From contig JADZEB010000013.1 in NCBI GenBank assembly GCA_020850755.1, forward strand, positions 62,001-126,000: 64,000 nucleotides of DNA, written 5' to 3'. The DNA comes from Alphaproteobacteria bacterium. Lineage in GTDB: Bacteria > Pseudomonadota > Alphaproteobacteria > Acetobacterales > Acetobacteraceae. Both the position numbers and the translations under genes were made by a program. A model generated the notes under the pieces. It was not told the DNA's origin. It worked only from the letters and a program-made list of their open reading frames with translations, and did not search any database. Positions 11,601 to 19,357 of the stretch are shown here, one piece after another (the first letter of the stretch is position 1; every line of letters begins with the position of its first letter).

Positions 11601-11832
11601 CATCGTCATCATGGGCGGGATGATGCTGTCGACCGTTGTCACTCTATATGCCGTGCCGGCGCTCTACCTGCTGCTCGCGCCCTTCACCAAGCCCATAAAC
11701 GCGATCGCTAAGCGTCTGGCCGACATGGATCGTGGCAGCGAGGCGCGCCAGGCGGCTCTTGCCGCGGAAGCGCCGCCTGAGGCCCTGGCGGAGGCGGTGC
11801 CCGGGCAGCCTGCGCCCAAGCCGGCCGAGTAG
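8647..11832 (+). CDS. RND multidrug efflux pump, AcrB/MexB-like
   Basis: Proton-driven inner-membrane exporter of the hydrophobe/amphiphile RND family, 1061 residues. The start (SDVSIKRPVFATVLS) is the canonical first transmembrane helix. The proton-relay pair Asp400-Asp401 lies in TM4 (GLVVDDAIVVLENIH), and the partner Lys is present in TM10 (GLMTKNGILVVEFANQ). Two large periplasmic loops separate the two six-helix bundles. The C-terminus has a short Ala/Pro/Glu-rich tail. It is co-transcribed with the adaptor at 7484. The closest well-known types are the multidrug pumps; the actual substrates cannot be read from sequence. Confidence 0.95.
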   Translation: MVLSDVSIKRPVFATVLSLLLVVMGLAAFLKLPIREYPAIDPPVVSITTTYRGASAPVIESQVTEIIESAVAGIEGIKTISSASRDERSQVTIEFRLTRSIDEAANDVRDRVARALSRLPVGIDQPVIAKVDADARAILWVMLTSDSKTPMELTEVARNLFQDRLAIVDGVASVQINGERKASMRIWLDRKAMGARNLTVDDIENAIRRENVELPGGRIESTAREFSVRTDTRMNTPSQFASIVVSRREGAQVLLGEVARVEIAPEDDRGEMRINGRSAVGLGILRQSTANTLSVADGVKQEVERLRPAVPPGIDLIIGYDESLFISQSIYEVEHALMLALSLVIGVIYLFLGSFRATVIPAVAIPVSVIASFVALAALGFSLNVLTLLGLVLAIGLVVDDAIVVLENIHRRIEEGEPPLLAAYRGARQIAFAVVSTTLVLISVFVPISFMEGNVGRLFTEFGLALASSVFFSALVALTLTPMMCSKMLRSHEHAGVVARITAPVFEGMNTGFRWTLRQCLKVPVLVLFGSGVLSALAVVLFLALPKELVPTEDRGAIAIPTTGPEGASYAYMREHVIQIERILQPYFDRGEANALFAIVGGFARPPQANQASVFLRLAPWDQRTRKQQQIVSEIFPQLSVLPGVRSFATNPGSFGQRGFQAPVQFVIGGPDFDTLAEWRDRMLERARQNPRLLNVDSNYKETKPEFRVQIDRRRAADLGVSVQQIGRTIETMLGSREVGSYVERGEEYKVILQARIEDRVTPSDLSNIFVRSTTTQQLVPLSNLIQIEERARPQSLFREDRLRSIIIQASLAPGYTLGEALSFMDQLAKEVLPIDARITYRGQSLEFKQSSTQLYITFGLALLIVFLVLAAQFESFVHPFVIMLSVPLAVTGGMLALYVQGLTLNIFSQIGMVLLIGLMTKNGILVVEFANQLRDEGRSVYDAVLEASVVRLRPILMTSIATIFGAVPLAFASGAGAESREALGIVIMGGMMLSTVVTLYAVPALYLLLAPFTKPINAIAKRLADMDRGSEARQAALAAEAPPEALAEAVPGQPAPKPAE

Positions 11833-11920
11833 CGGCGGGGCGAGCCGCTGCGCGAGGGGTTCCGCTCCTCATCCGGCTGCGCCACACTGTCGCGCATCGA
11901 TCGCGTGACAGGAGACCCGC

Positions 11921-12730
11921 ATGAGCAGCGCCAAGCCTTCCGCACCCGTCGTTCTGCTGGACATCAGCGAGCGCGGGGTTGCCACCGTCACCCTCAACCG
12001 GCCGGAGGTGAACAACGCCTATAACGGCGCTGTCCTCCAGGCCATCATCGACGGGTTGGAGCAACTGGCAAAGGAGCCGAAGGTTCGCGCGCTGGTGATC
12101 CGGGGTGCAGGGCGGCACTTCCAGGCCGGCGCGGACATCAACTGGCTGGCCGAGACGGCCGAGCTGCCACCCGAGCAGAATTTCGCCGGCTCGATGCTGA
12201 CCACCCGTGCCATGCAGCGGCTGAACGAGTTCCCGCTGCCCACCATCGCCCAGATCCACGGCGCCTGCTTCGGAGGCGGCATCGGCATCGCCTGCTGCTG
12301 CGACGTGGTGGTGTGCGAGGAAGGCTCGCTGTTCGGTATCACCGAGGTGCGGGTGGGCGCAGCGCCGACGCCGATCTCGACCCACATGGTCCACGCGATG
12401 GGGCTACGCCATGCGCGCCGCTACGCGCTGACCGGAGAGCGGTTCGACGCCAAGGAGGCGCACCGCATCGGCCTCGTGCACGAGGTGGTGGCGCGCGACA
12501 AGCTCGAGGCACGGGTGGCCGAGATAGTGGATGCCATCTTCCTCGGCAGCCCGACCGCCATCCGCATGAGCAAGGCAAGCATGCTTGCCGCCAATGGCTG
12601 GACGCTCGAGCAAGCGACGATGGACTGGCTCGCCCATGAAAGCTGGATGCAGCGCGCCTCCAAGGAGGGCAAGGAGGGCTTCGCCGCCTTCCTGCAGAAG
12701 CGCAAACCGGCCTGGTACAAGCCAGCCTGA
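11921..12730 (+). CDS. enoyl-CoA hydratase/isomerase family protein
   Basis: Crotonase-fold enzyme acting on an acyl-CoA. The first oxyanion-hole segment is GRHFQAGADI. The second is IHGACFGGGIGIACCCD, where the first catalytic-Glu position of enoyl-CoA hydratase is not conserved. The later acid is present (FGITEVRVGAAPTPIS), a pattern shared with 3-methylglutaconyl-CoA hydratase-like members. Length is 269 residues, normal. A ribosome site (ACAGGAGA) precedes ATG 11921. It begins a run of same-strand genes through 15703. Specific substrate unknown; a branched or unsaturated acyl-CoA is plausible. Confidence 0.88.
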   Translation: MSSAKPSAPVVLLDISERGVATVTLNRPEVNNAYNGAVLQAIIDGLEQLAKEPKVRALVIRGAGRHFQAGADINWLAETAELPPEQNFAGSMLTTRAMQRLNEFPLPTIAQIHGACFGGGIGIACCCDVVVCEEGSLFGITEVRVGAAPTPISTHMVHAMGLRHARRYALTGERFDAKEAHRIGLVHEVVARDKLEARVAEIVDAIFLGSPTAIRMSKASMLAANGWTLEQATMDWLAHESWMQRASKEGKEGFAAFLQKRKPAWYKPA

Positions 12731-12785
12731 GGGAACCGCCCGCGGCCCTGCCGGGCTGTTCGTCGCGCCGTTCAAGGAGGCATTC

Positions 12786-14048
12786 ATGCGCCGCGTCGTG
12801 ATCATGGTGTGCGATGGCATGCGGGCCGATCTGGTGCGGCCCGACACCACGCCCTTCATCCACGCCCTGCAGCACGAGGCGCGCAGCTTCCGCCACCATC
12901 GCAGTGTCTTCCCGTCCAATACGCGTGTGGTTTCCTCCTCGATCGCCACCGGCTCCTGGCCGATGAGCCACGGTCTGGTCGGCAACAGCATGGTGGTGGC
13001 AGAAGCCGGCGGGCCGGTGGTGCTCAACTCGGGCCACCCGCAATTCCGCGACCGGCTGCGCAAGGCCAATGGCGGGCGCACCTTCCACCGCCCCACCCTG
13101 GCCGAGCGGGTGGCGGCCATAGGCGGGGCAGTGATCTGCTCGAACGTCTCGCCCGGCGCCGCCTACGCGCAGGACCCGGACGGGTTCGGCCATCTCTACC
13201 ATCGCGCCGGGTCCTGGGCGCCCGGCCTCAAGCAGATGGAGCCGCTGGCGGTTGCCGGAGGAGGCGAGGGCGATACCGCCATGACCGCCCGCTTCGCCGA
13301 GGAGGTGGTGCGCGGGCGGCGGCCACCTGTCGCCGTGATCTGGCTGTCCGAGCCCGACAAGACCAGCCACAACGCCCCGCTCGGCTCGTCCAGGCACCTC
13401 GCGGCCCTGGCGCTGGCCGATCGCAACGTCGCCACCGTGCATGCCGCGATCGCTGCGGTCGATCCGGGCTTCAGCGATACGCTCTTCATCCTCTGCTCGG
13501 ACCACGGGCACGAGACGATCAGCGGCTCGGTCGATATCGAGGCCGAGCTGGTCGCGGCCGGGCTCAAGGCCGACCTGACTTCGGCCGATATCATGCTCGC
13601 CCCGAACGGCGGCTCGGCGCTGGTCTATGCCGCGCCGGGACAGGAGAGGCGGGCGCCCGAGGTTCTGGCCTTCCTGCGCGCACAGCCCTGGGCCGGGCGG
13701 GTGGTGGCCGGCAACGATCTCGCCGCCAAGGGCCTGCCGGCGGGCGGCGCGCTGGTCGCGGCCGTGTCGATGCGCCACGACGATGCCCCGAACGAGTTCG
13801 GCGTGCCGGGCCGGACGCTGGTCTGCCACAACCGCGTCGATGGCGAGAACTATCCGGTCGGCCACGGCCAGCATGGCGGGCTCGGGCGCCATGCCCAGGG
13901 GCCGATGCTGTTCCTGAAGGGGCCGGGGGTCGCCGCGGGCAGCGAGTGTTTCGACCCGACCGCGCCGGTGGACCTGGCGCCGACCGCACTGCGCTTCCTC
14001 GGCCTGCCGCTCGACGGCGCCGACGGGACGCCGTTATCGCCCCGATAG
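12786..14048 (+). CDS. alkaline phosphatase-superfamily phosphodiesterase
   Basis: Two-metal phosphohydrolase or phosphodiesterase related to nucleotide pyrophosphatases, 420 residues. Metal and nucleophile elements run in order: Asp10 (MVCDGMRADL), the nucleophile Thr region (FPSNTRVVSSSIATG), the Asp/His pair in LSEPDKTSHN, SDHGHE and the final HGQHGG. No signal peptide is obvious, so it is probably cytoplasmic. ATG 12786 follows AAGGAGG at 12774-12780; the longer open frame upstream overlaps the enoyl-CoA hydratase gene and is rejected. The substrate could be a nucleotide, a phosphonate ester or a phosphoenolpyruvate-like ester. Confidence 0.85.
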   Translation: MRRVVIMVCDGMRADLVRPDTTPFIHALQHEARSFRHHRSVFPSNTRVVSSSIATGSWPMSHGLVGNSMVVAEAGGPVVLNSGHPQFRDRLRKANGGRTFHRPTLAERVAAIGGAVICSNVSPGAAYAQDPDGFGHLYHRAGSWAPGLKQMEPLAVAGGGEGDTAMTARFAEEVVRGRRPPVAVIWLSEPDKTSHNAPLGSSRHLAALALADRNVATVHAAIAAVDPGFSDTLFILCSDHGHETISGSVDIEAELVAAGLKADLTSADIMLAPNGGSALVYAAPGQERRAPEVLAFLRAQPWAGRVVAGNDLAAKGLPAGGALVAAVSMRHDDAPNEFGVPGRTLVCHNRVDGENYPVGHGQHGGLGRHAQGPMLFLKGPGVAAGSECFDPTAPVDLAPTALRFLGLPLDGADGTPLSPR

Positions 14049-14153
14049 GGCGGCGCCCCCGCCTCTGGCCAAACGGCGCCGGGCATGGTTTCTTCCGCCC
14101 CGGGGCCCGGCGGCACCCTTCCGCCACCACGCCGGCCCGCGCGAGGCTTGACC

Positions 14154-14900
14154 ATGCTCCTGCATCTGCAGACCTGGGCCGAATGCGAGGCCTATCTGAA
14201 GCGATCCACAGCGATCATCGTGCCGATCGGCTCGACCGAGCAGCACGGGCCGAACGGCCTGATCGGCACCGACGCGATCTGCGCCGAGTACATCTCCCAT
14301 CGCGTGGGCGAGCAGGCGGACGCGATGGTAGGCCCCACCATCGGCATCGGCATGGCGCAGCACCACCTCGCCTTCGCCGGGTCCATCACCATGCGGCCCA
14401 CCACCATGATCGCCTATGTGCGCGATTATGTGCGCTCGCTCGCGGTGCATGGCTTCGACCGCTTCTATTTCATCAACGGCCATGGCGGCACTGTCGCCAC
14501 GCTGGGCGCGGCCTTCAACGAGCTCTATGCCGAGCAGAGCCTGGACACCACGGGCATACTGCGCCGCGTGCGCTGCGAGCAGCGCAACTGGTACGAAACC
14601 ACCGGCGTGAAGGCGATCAGCGCCAAGGAGTATACCGGCCGCGAGGGCAGCCACGCGACACCGTCCGAGGTGGCGGTGACGCAGTTCATCCACCCCGACG
14701 CGATCAAGCGCGTGGGCATGGAGCCGGTGGGGCCACGGCCGCGCCGCTACACCGATTCGCGCGACCTGCGCTCGCTCCATCCCGATGGGCGCATCGGCTC
14801 CGACCCCTCGCTTGCCACGCCCGAGGTGGGCAAGCGGCTGGTCGCGGCGGCGGTGGGCGACCTCGTGCCCGACTTCAAGGCGTTCGTCGCCGCCGCCTAG
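14154..14900 (+). CDS. creatininase-family amidohydrolase
   Basis: Metal-dependent cyclic-amide hydrolase fold (creatininase/MftE/ArfB group), 248 residues. The metal site is visible in PIGSTEQHGP (Glu, His), GTDAI (Asp) and FINGHGG (His). Creatininase itself opens creatinine to creatine, but related enzymes act on formamides and peptides, so substrate is open. The start at ATG 14154 matches the family N-terminus; the longer frame from 14085 adds only a Pro/Gly-rich stretch. It lies in a plus-strand run with the phosphodiesterase and SDR genes, consistent with a shared catabolic operon. Confidence 0.87.
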   Translation: MLLHLQTWAECEAYLKRSTAIIVPIGSTEQHGPNGLIGTDAICAEYISHRVGEQADAMVGPTIGIGMAQHHLAFAGSITMRPTTMIAYVRDYVRSLAVHGFDRFYFINGHGGTVATLGAAFNELYAEQSLDTTGILRRVRCEQRNWYETTGVKAISAKEYTGREGSHATPSEVAVTQFIHPDAIKRVGMEPVGPRPRRYTDSRDLRSLHPDGRIGSDPSLATPEVGKRLVAAAVGDLVPDFKAFVAAA

Positions 14901-14962
14901 TTTTCGGCGCGTGGCGCGCCATATCCTCGCTGCTCCCGAGACGAAGACAGGGACCCAAAGGC

Positions 14963-15703
14963 ATGGCTAGGCTTGAAGGCAAGGTTGCCGTTGTGACCGG
15001 CGCGGCACGCAATATCGGCCGCGCGATCTGCACCATGCTGGCCGAGGAAGGCTGCGACGTGGTGGTGAATGCACGCGCCTCGGCCGCGCTGGCCGAGGAA
15101 ACGGCCGCGGCGGTGCGCGCCATGGGTCGGCGCGCCGTGGTGCAGATGGGCGATGTGACGAAGCCGGCCGATGTGCAGGCGCTGGCGGAGGCCGCGCTCA
15201 AGCATTTCGGGCGGCTCGACATTCTGGTGAACAATGCCGCCTATCGCCGCCAGGTGCCGTTCCTGGAGATGCCGTTCGAGGAGTGGCGCGAGATCGCCGG
15301 CACGATCCTCGATGGCGCCTTCCTCTGCACCCAGGCCTGCCTGCCGCCGATGCTCAAGGCCTGCTGGGGGCGCGTGGTGAATATAGGCGGGCTGACCGGC
15401 CATTCCGGTGCGTCCGAGCGCGCCCATGTCGTCACCGGCAAGGCGGGGCTGATCGGCTTCACCAAGGCGATCGCGACCGAGTTCGCGGGCAGGGGCATCA
15501 CCAGCAACTGCGTCGTGCCCGGCCCGATCGAAACGGTGCGCAGCGAGAACGCCCAGACCCGCCCCGGCCAGCACGAGACGCCGATGGGCCGCAAGGGACA
15601 TCCGGAGGAGATCGCGGCGGCGGTGCGCTATTTCGTGCTGCCGGACGCCGATTTCACCACCGGGCAGACGCTGCACGTGAATGGCGGACGCTACCTCGCC
15701 TGA
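14963..15703 (+). CDS. SDR-family protein lacking the catalytic Ser/Tyr
   Basis: Classical short-chain dehydrogenase fold, 246 residues. The nucleotide-binding glycine motif is present (TGAARNIG, residues 12-19), as are Asp64 (GDV) and an NNAA variant of NNAG. The active site is atypical. The Ser normally in the NISS stretch falls at Gly142/Gly143. The catalytic YxxxK is VVTGK, so Tyr is replaced by Val156 while Lys160 remains. The lines GASERAHVVTGKAG and HVNGG show it is not a frameshift. It may use a different mechanism, act as a binding protein, or catalyse with a substituted acid. Clean ATG start; convergent with the YHS gene. Confidence 0.85.
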   Translation: MARLEGKVAVVTGAARNIGRAICTMLAEEGCDVVVNARASAALAEETAAAVRAMGRRAVVQMGDVTKPADVQALAEAALKHFGRLDILVNNAAYRRQVPFLEMPFEEWREIAGTILDGAFLCTQACLPPMLKACWGRVVNIGGLTGHSGASERAHVVTGKAGLIGFTKAIATEFAGRGITSNCVVPGPIETVRSENAQTRPGQHETPMGRKGHPEEIAAAVRYFVLPDADFTTGQTLHVNGGRYLA

Positions 15704-15730
15704 GCGGGGCGGCGGCCGCGTCGTGCCGCT

Positions 15731-16234
15731 CTATTGCACGGCGATACGCGGCCAGTTCTGGTCGGCGCGCGTGATGTTGCCCGGCACGTCGCGTTCCCAG
15801 CGGCGCTGGATCGAGGCGCTGTAGTTCAGGTAGAGCCGGCCATCGACGATGCGCCAGGCGCGCGGGTCGATCGGCGCCTTGTAGCCCTCGGCCACGGCCC
15901 AGGCGCAGAAGCCGCCATATTGCGGCGCGTAGCGCGCGGGCTCGGCCAGGAAGCGCTCGCGGTTGGCGACCGAGGCGAAGCGCCAGGTGGCGCCGCCCCA
16001 TTCGGCGGTGATGTCGCGCCGCCCGGCCACGGGGCGGCCATCGGTGAAGTAGGCGACCGGATCGGTGCCCCTGATCGCCACCCCATCCTCGACGTTCACG
16101 GCGCTGGTGGCGGCAGGTGGTGCCGCCTGGCCGGCAGCGTGGCGGGCGGCGGTGCCGGCTAGACCGAGCGACAGCAGGGCGAGTAATGCATCGCGGCGGG
16201 ACAGGGAAAGGGCGGCGGCGCGTGGCCTGGTCAT
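15731..16234 (-). CDS. exported YHS-domain protein
   Basis: A 167-residue secreted or periplasmic protein. The N-terminus has a twin-arginine-like signal (LSRRDALLALLSLGLAGTAA), ending before AAGQAAPP. The mature part is a YHS domain (DPVAYFTDGRPV, TWRFASVANRERFLAEPARYAPQYGGFCAWAV), a small fold often found with metal-binding or metal-handling proteins. It ends with an extension containing RLYLNYS. ATG 16234 is preceded by GGAGGA, so the longer frame from 16363 is rejected. The role is unknown. It is downstream of the HyuB gene on the same strand, 161 bases away. Confidence 0.85.
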   Translation of the reverse strand: MTRPRAAALSLSRRDALLALLSLGLAGTAARHAAGQAAPPAATSAVNVEDGVAIRGTDPVAYFTDGRPVAGRRDITAEWGGATWRFASVANRERFLAEPARYAPQYGGFCAWAVAEGYKAPIDPRAWRIVDGRLYLNYSASIQRRWERDVPGNITRADQNWPRIAVQ

Positions 16235-16395
16235 GGCCTGGTCCTCCGGGGCGGGCGCCGGGAGCGGCGCGTGATCCTGCTCGCGGAGCATGCCGCAAAC
16301 CGCGTCCGGCCGGCTCTCACATCGCCGTGACGGGCGGGGCGCTCGCGCAGGCGTGATCGGCACCAGCGGCCGACCTGCCCGCGACCGCGTGCCTG

Positions 16396-17946
16396 CTATT
16401 GCGGCTTGCCGTAACCGCCGCCGCCGGCCGTTTCCATCAGCACATGATCGCCCGCCTTCAGGACGTGGTGCAGGGCGGGATCGACCGCCGCACCGTTCAC
16501 CTCGCAGCGGCCGAGCTTGCCCGGCTCGCCGCCGAACAGGCCGGGCGGGGCCTCGTGGCGGCGATTGAGGATGAAGGTCGCCATGCCGGGCTGGTCGGCC
16601 AGCACATCGAAGGAGAAGGTCATGCCGTCGCCGCCCCTGTGCCGGCCGGCACCGCCCGAGCCGCGCCGGATCGAGCGCTCGTGGAAGCGCAAGGGGGCGA
16701 GATATTCCATCACTTCGATCGGAGTGTTCGAAAGGTTGGTGGGGTAGTGCACCGCGCTATGCCCGTGGCTGTGCGCCGACCCGCCAAGGCCGGGTGCCAC
16801 GAAGGTGAGGATCGCGTAGCGCCGCCCCTTGTGCTCGCCCGAGAGGGTGAAGGCCGAGCCCGGCGAGCCGGGTGCTGCGCGTACCTGGTTCGGCACCGCC
16901 TCGGCCAGTGCTAGCATCACGGCAGGTGCGAGCAGGTGGCCCACCGCATGGCGCGCCCCGCAGGCCGCCGGGAAGCGTGGGTTGAGGATCGAGCCCTCGG
17001 GCGCGTGGACCTTCACCGTGCGGAAGCTGCCCTCGTTGTTCGGCACGCTCGGCGAAAGCACGCATTTCACGCCATAGGCGCTGAGCGCGAAGGTGTAGTT
17101 GGGCGGTACGTTGACACCCTTGGGCAGCTGCATGGTCGATCCGGTATAGTCGACGACCAGGCTGTCGTCCTTCACCGTGACGGCGCAGGCGATGGTTATC
17201 GGCTCGCCATCGAAGCCGTCATTGCGGATGGTGGCGCGATAGGTGCCGTTGGGCACGGCGCGGATCGCGCTGCGCATCGCCGCCTCGGAGCGGCGCTGGA
17301 TCTCGCGGCCGAGGGCGGCGAACTCCACCGGGGTATCCTTGAGCAGCCCGTCGATGCGCCGGGCCATCATCCGGCAGGAGGCAACGAGCGCCCAAACATC
17401 GCCCATCGTCTCGTCCGGCACCCGGTTGTTGGCGCGGATCATGGCGACGATCGCCTCGTCCACCTTGCCGCGGCGCATGAGATAGAGGGGCGGGATGCGC
17501 AGCCCCTCCTCGTAGTTCTCGCGGATGCCGATATTACGCACCCGCCCGCCGATATCGGGCATGTGGCTGCACGCGGCCGCGATCGCCACCGGCTTGCCCT
17601 TGACGAAGATCGGCATGGCGACGGTGATGTCCGGCAGGTGCCCGGTCGCCAGCCAGGGATCGTTGGTGCAGAGCACGTCGCCTTCGCGGAGGGTCTTGAG
17701 CGGGAAGCGGCGCAGGAAATGCTGCACGGTGATGGGCAGGGTGGCGATGAAGGAGGGGATGCTTTTCGTGTTCTGGGCCAGCGATCGGCCCTCGATGTCG
17801 GTCAGCACCACGGCATAGTCGTTGCTCTCGCGCACCAGCGTGGAGAAGGCCGTGCGTTCCATCGTCGCTGCCGCCTCGTCGACGATGGCGATCAGACGTG
17901 TCCAAAGGATTTCCGTGGTGATTGGATCGAGACGCATAACGGCCAT
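16396..17946 (-). CDS. hydantoinase B/oxoprolinase-family protein 1 (HyuB)
   Basis: Homolog of the B subunit of ATP-dependent hydantoinases and oxoprolinases, 516 residues. Family hallmarks include ITTEILWTRL, the RESNDYAVV stretch, TNDPWLATGHLPD, and the C-terminal Gly-rich AGGGGYG. ATG 17946 is chosen for GGAGGA 6 bases upstream. In most genomes HyuB works with a HyuA subunit of about 700 residues, but no hyuA lies in this window. The paralog at 34625 shares nearly the same N-terminal block. Divergent from the MFS gene at 18057, which could export or import its substrate. Confidence 0.88.
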   Translation of the reverse strand: MAVMRLDPITTEILWTRLIAIVDEAAATMERTAFSTLVRESNDYAVVLTDIEGRSLAQNTKSIPSFIATLPITVQHFLRRFPLKTLREGDVLCTNDPWLATGHLPDITVAMPIFVKGKPVAIAAACSHMPDIGGRVRNIGIRENYEEGLRIPPLYLMRRGKVDEAIVAMIRANNRVPDETMGDVWALVASCRMMARRIDGLLKDTPVEFAALGREIQRRSEAAMRSAIRAVPNGTYRATIRNDGFDGEPITIACAVTVKDDSLVVDYTGSTMQLPKGVNVPPNYTFALSAYGVKCVLSPSVPNNEGSFRTVKVHAPEGSILNPRFPAACGARHAVGHLLAPAVMLALAEAVPNQVRAAPGSPGSAFTLSGEHKGRRYAILTFVAPGLGGSAHSHGHSAVHYPTNLSNTPIEVMEYLAPLRFHERSIRRGSGGAGRHRGGDGMTFSFDVLADQPGMATFILNRRHEAPPGLFGGEPGKLGRCEVNGAAVDPALHHVLKAGDHVLMETAGGGGYGKPQ

Positions 17947-18056
17947 GCTGGTCCTCCGGTGCAGAACCATAGCCTGCCGGGCTTGACGGCATCGCGCAAG
18001 ACGGCCAGCGTTGGGACCGACCGCGCGCTTCCGCGCTGAGGACGGCCTCTGTTGTC

Positions 18057-19349
18057 ATGACGACTGCACAAAGCCAGGGCACACCGAGGCCCGGTGGATC
18101 GGGAACCCCGGCCATGACGGTTGCCGGGGTTTTTGCGACTGTTTCGCTGCCGCTCGTGTCGATCGGCTTCATGAACCAGGCGATGCGCGCCGTTACGGCC
18201 GTGATCGGGCCGGATCTGGCGAGCGAATTCCGCCTCTCGGCTTCGGATCTCGGGGCGCTGGCGGCGATCCTTTTCGTGGCCTACGCGGCAACCCAGATCC
18301 CGCTTGGAATTGCGCTCGACCGCTTCGGGGCGCGACGCGTCCAGGCGGTGCTGGCGCTGTCGATCGCATTGGGCTGCGCCCTGTTTGCAACCGCCGAGGG
18401 CTATCTCGGCCTGGCGCTCGGGCGCATCTTCATCGGCATCGGCATCGCGGCGGCGCTGATGGCACTTCTCAAGGCCCATGCGCAATGGCTGCCCAAGGAC
18501 CGTGCGGCGGCAGTGAATGGCTGGTGCGTAGGGCTTGGCGGGCTTGGCGGGATCATGGCAACCGTGCCGGTGCAGTGGGCACTCGGCTTCACCAGCTGGC
18601 GCGGCGTGTTCTGGGGCGTGACTGCCATTGCCATCGCGTCCTCGGTCTGGATCTGGCGCTCGGTTCCTGATCGTCCGCCGGCGACGGGGCCCAAGACGAG
18701 CCTCGGACAGGAAACGCTCGTCGCCCTGCAGATCTTTACCGAGGCGCGGTTCTGGCGCACCGTGCCCGCGGTTGCCTTCCTGTCGGCGATGAACTTCACC
18801 TATCAAGGGCTGTGGGCAGGTCCTTGGCTGCGCGATGTCGCCGGCCTGGACGCGGGTGCGCGCGCCTGGGTGCTGGGTCTCTACGGTTTGGGCATGGTGG
18901 CCGGCTCCTTCACCACCGGCACGATCGTGAGCGCGTTGCAGCGCCGCGGCATGCGCCCGATCGTGCCTGTGGTTGGCATGATGATTGCGCTCTTGGTTGT
19001 CCAGATGCTGCTCGCCGCGCGACTGCGGCTGATCTCGCCCTTGCTGTGGGCGCTGTTTGCCTTCTTCGGTTCGGCCGGGGTGGCGGGCTATACGATCGTC
19101 GGGCAGGAGTATCCGCCCAGCATGGCCGGACGGATATCCACCGCCATGAACCTCTGCATGCTGGTGATGGTATTCACCTTCCAGCACCTGATCGGCGTGA
19201 TCCTCGACATATTCCCGCGCACCGCAACGGGAGGCTGGGATCCACGCGGCTACAGCTGGGCGCTGGTAATGACGATCGTGCTTCAGGCAATCGCCGTGAT
19301 CTGGCTTCTGGTGCCGCGCAAGCGCGATACCGCTCCCGCGGGACACTGA
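18057..19349 (+). CDS. MFS transporter 1 of a tandem pair
   Basis: Major facilitator superfamily membrane transporter, 430 residues with about 12 hydrophobic segments. It carries an MFS signature after TM2 (GIALDRFGARRVQ) and a second conserved loop after TM6. An alternative start at ATG 18114 would trim a polar leader of 19 residues. The next gene starts 8 bases downstream and is a clear paralog, so they are co-transcribed. Divergent from HyuB1. Substrate unknown; the sequence resembles organic-acid transporters more than sugar porters, by impression only. Confidence 0.85.
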   Translation: MTTAQSQGTPRPGGSGTPAMTVAGVFATVSLPLVSIGFMNQAMRAVTAVIGPDLASEFRLSASDLGALAAILFVAYAATQIPLGIALDRFGARRVQAVLALSIALGCALFATAEGYLGLALGRIFIGIGIAAALMALLKAHAQWLPKDRAAAVNGWCVGLGGLGGIMATVPVQWALGFTSWRGVFWGVTAIAIASSVWIWRSVPDRPPATGPKTSLGQETLVALQIFTEARFWRTVPAVAFLSAMNFTYQGLWAGPWLRDVAGLDAGARAWVLGLYGLGMVAGSFTTGTIVSALQRRGMRPIVPVVGMMIALLVVQMLLAARLRLISPLLWALFAFFGSAGVAGYTIVGQEYPPSMAGRISTAMNLCMLVMVFTFQHLIGVILDIFPRTATGGWDPRGYSWALVMTIVLQAIAVIWLLVPRKRDTAPAGH

Positions 19350-19357
19350 ACCCGACC

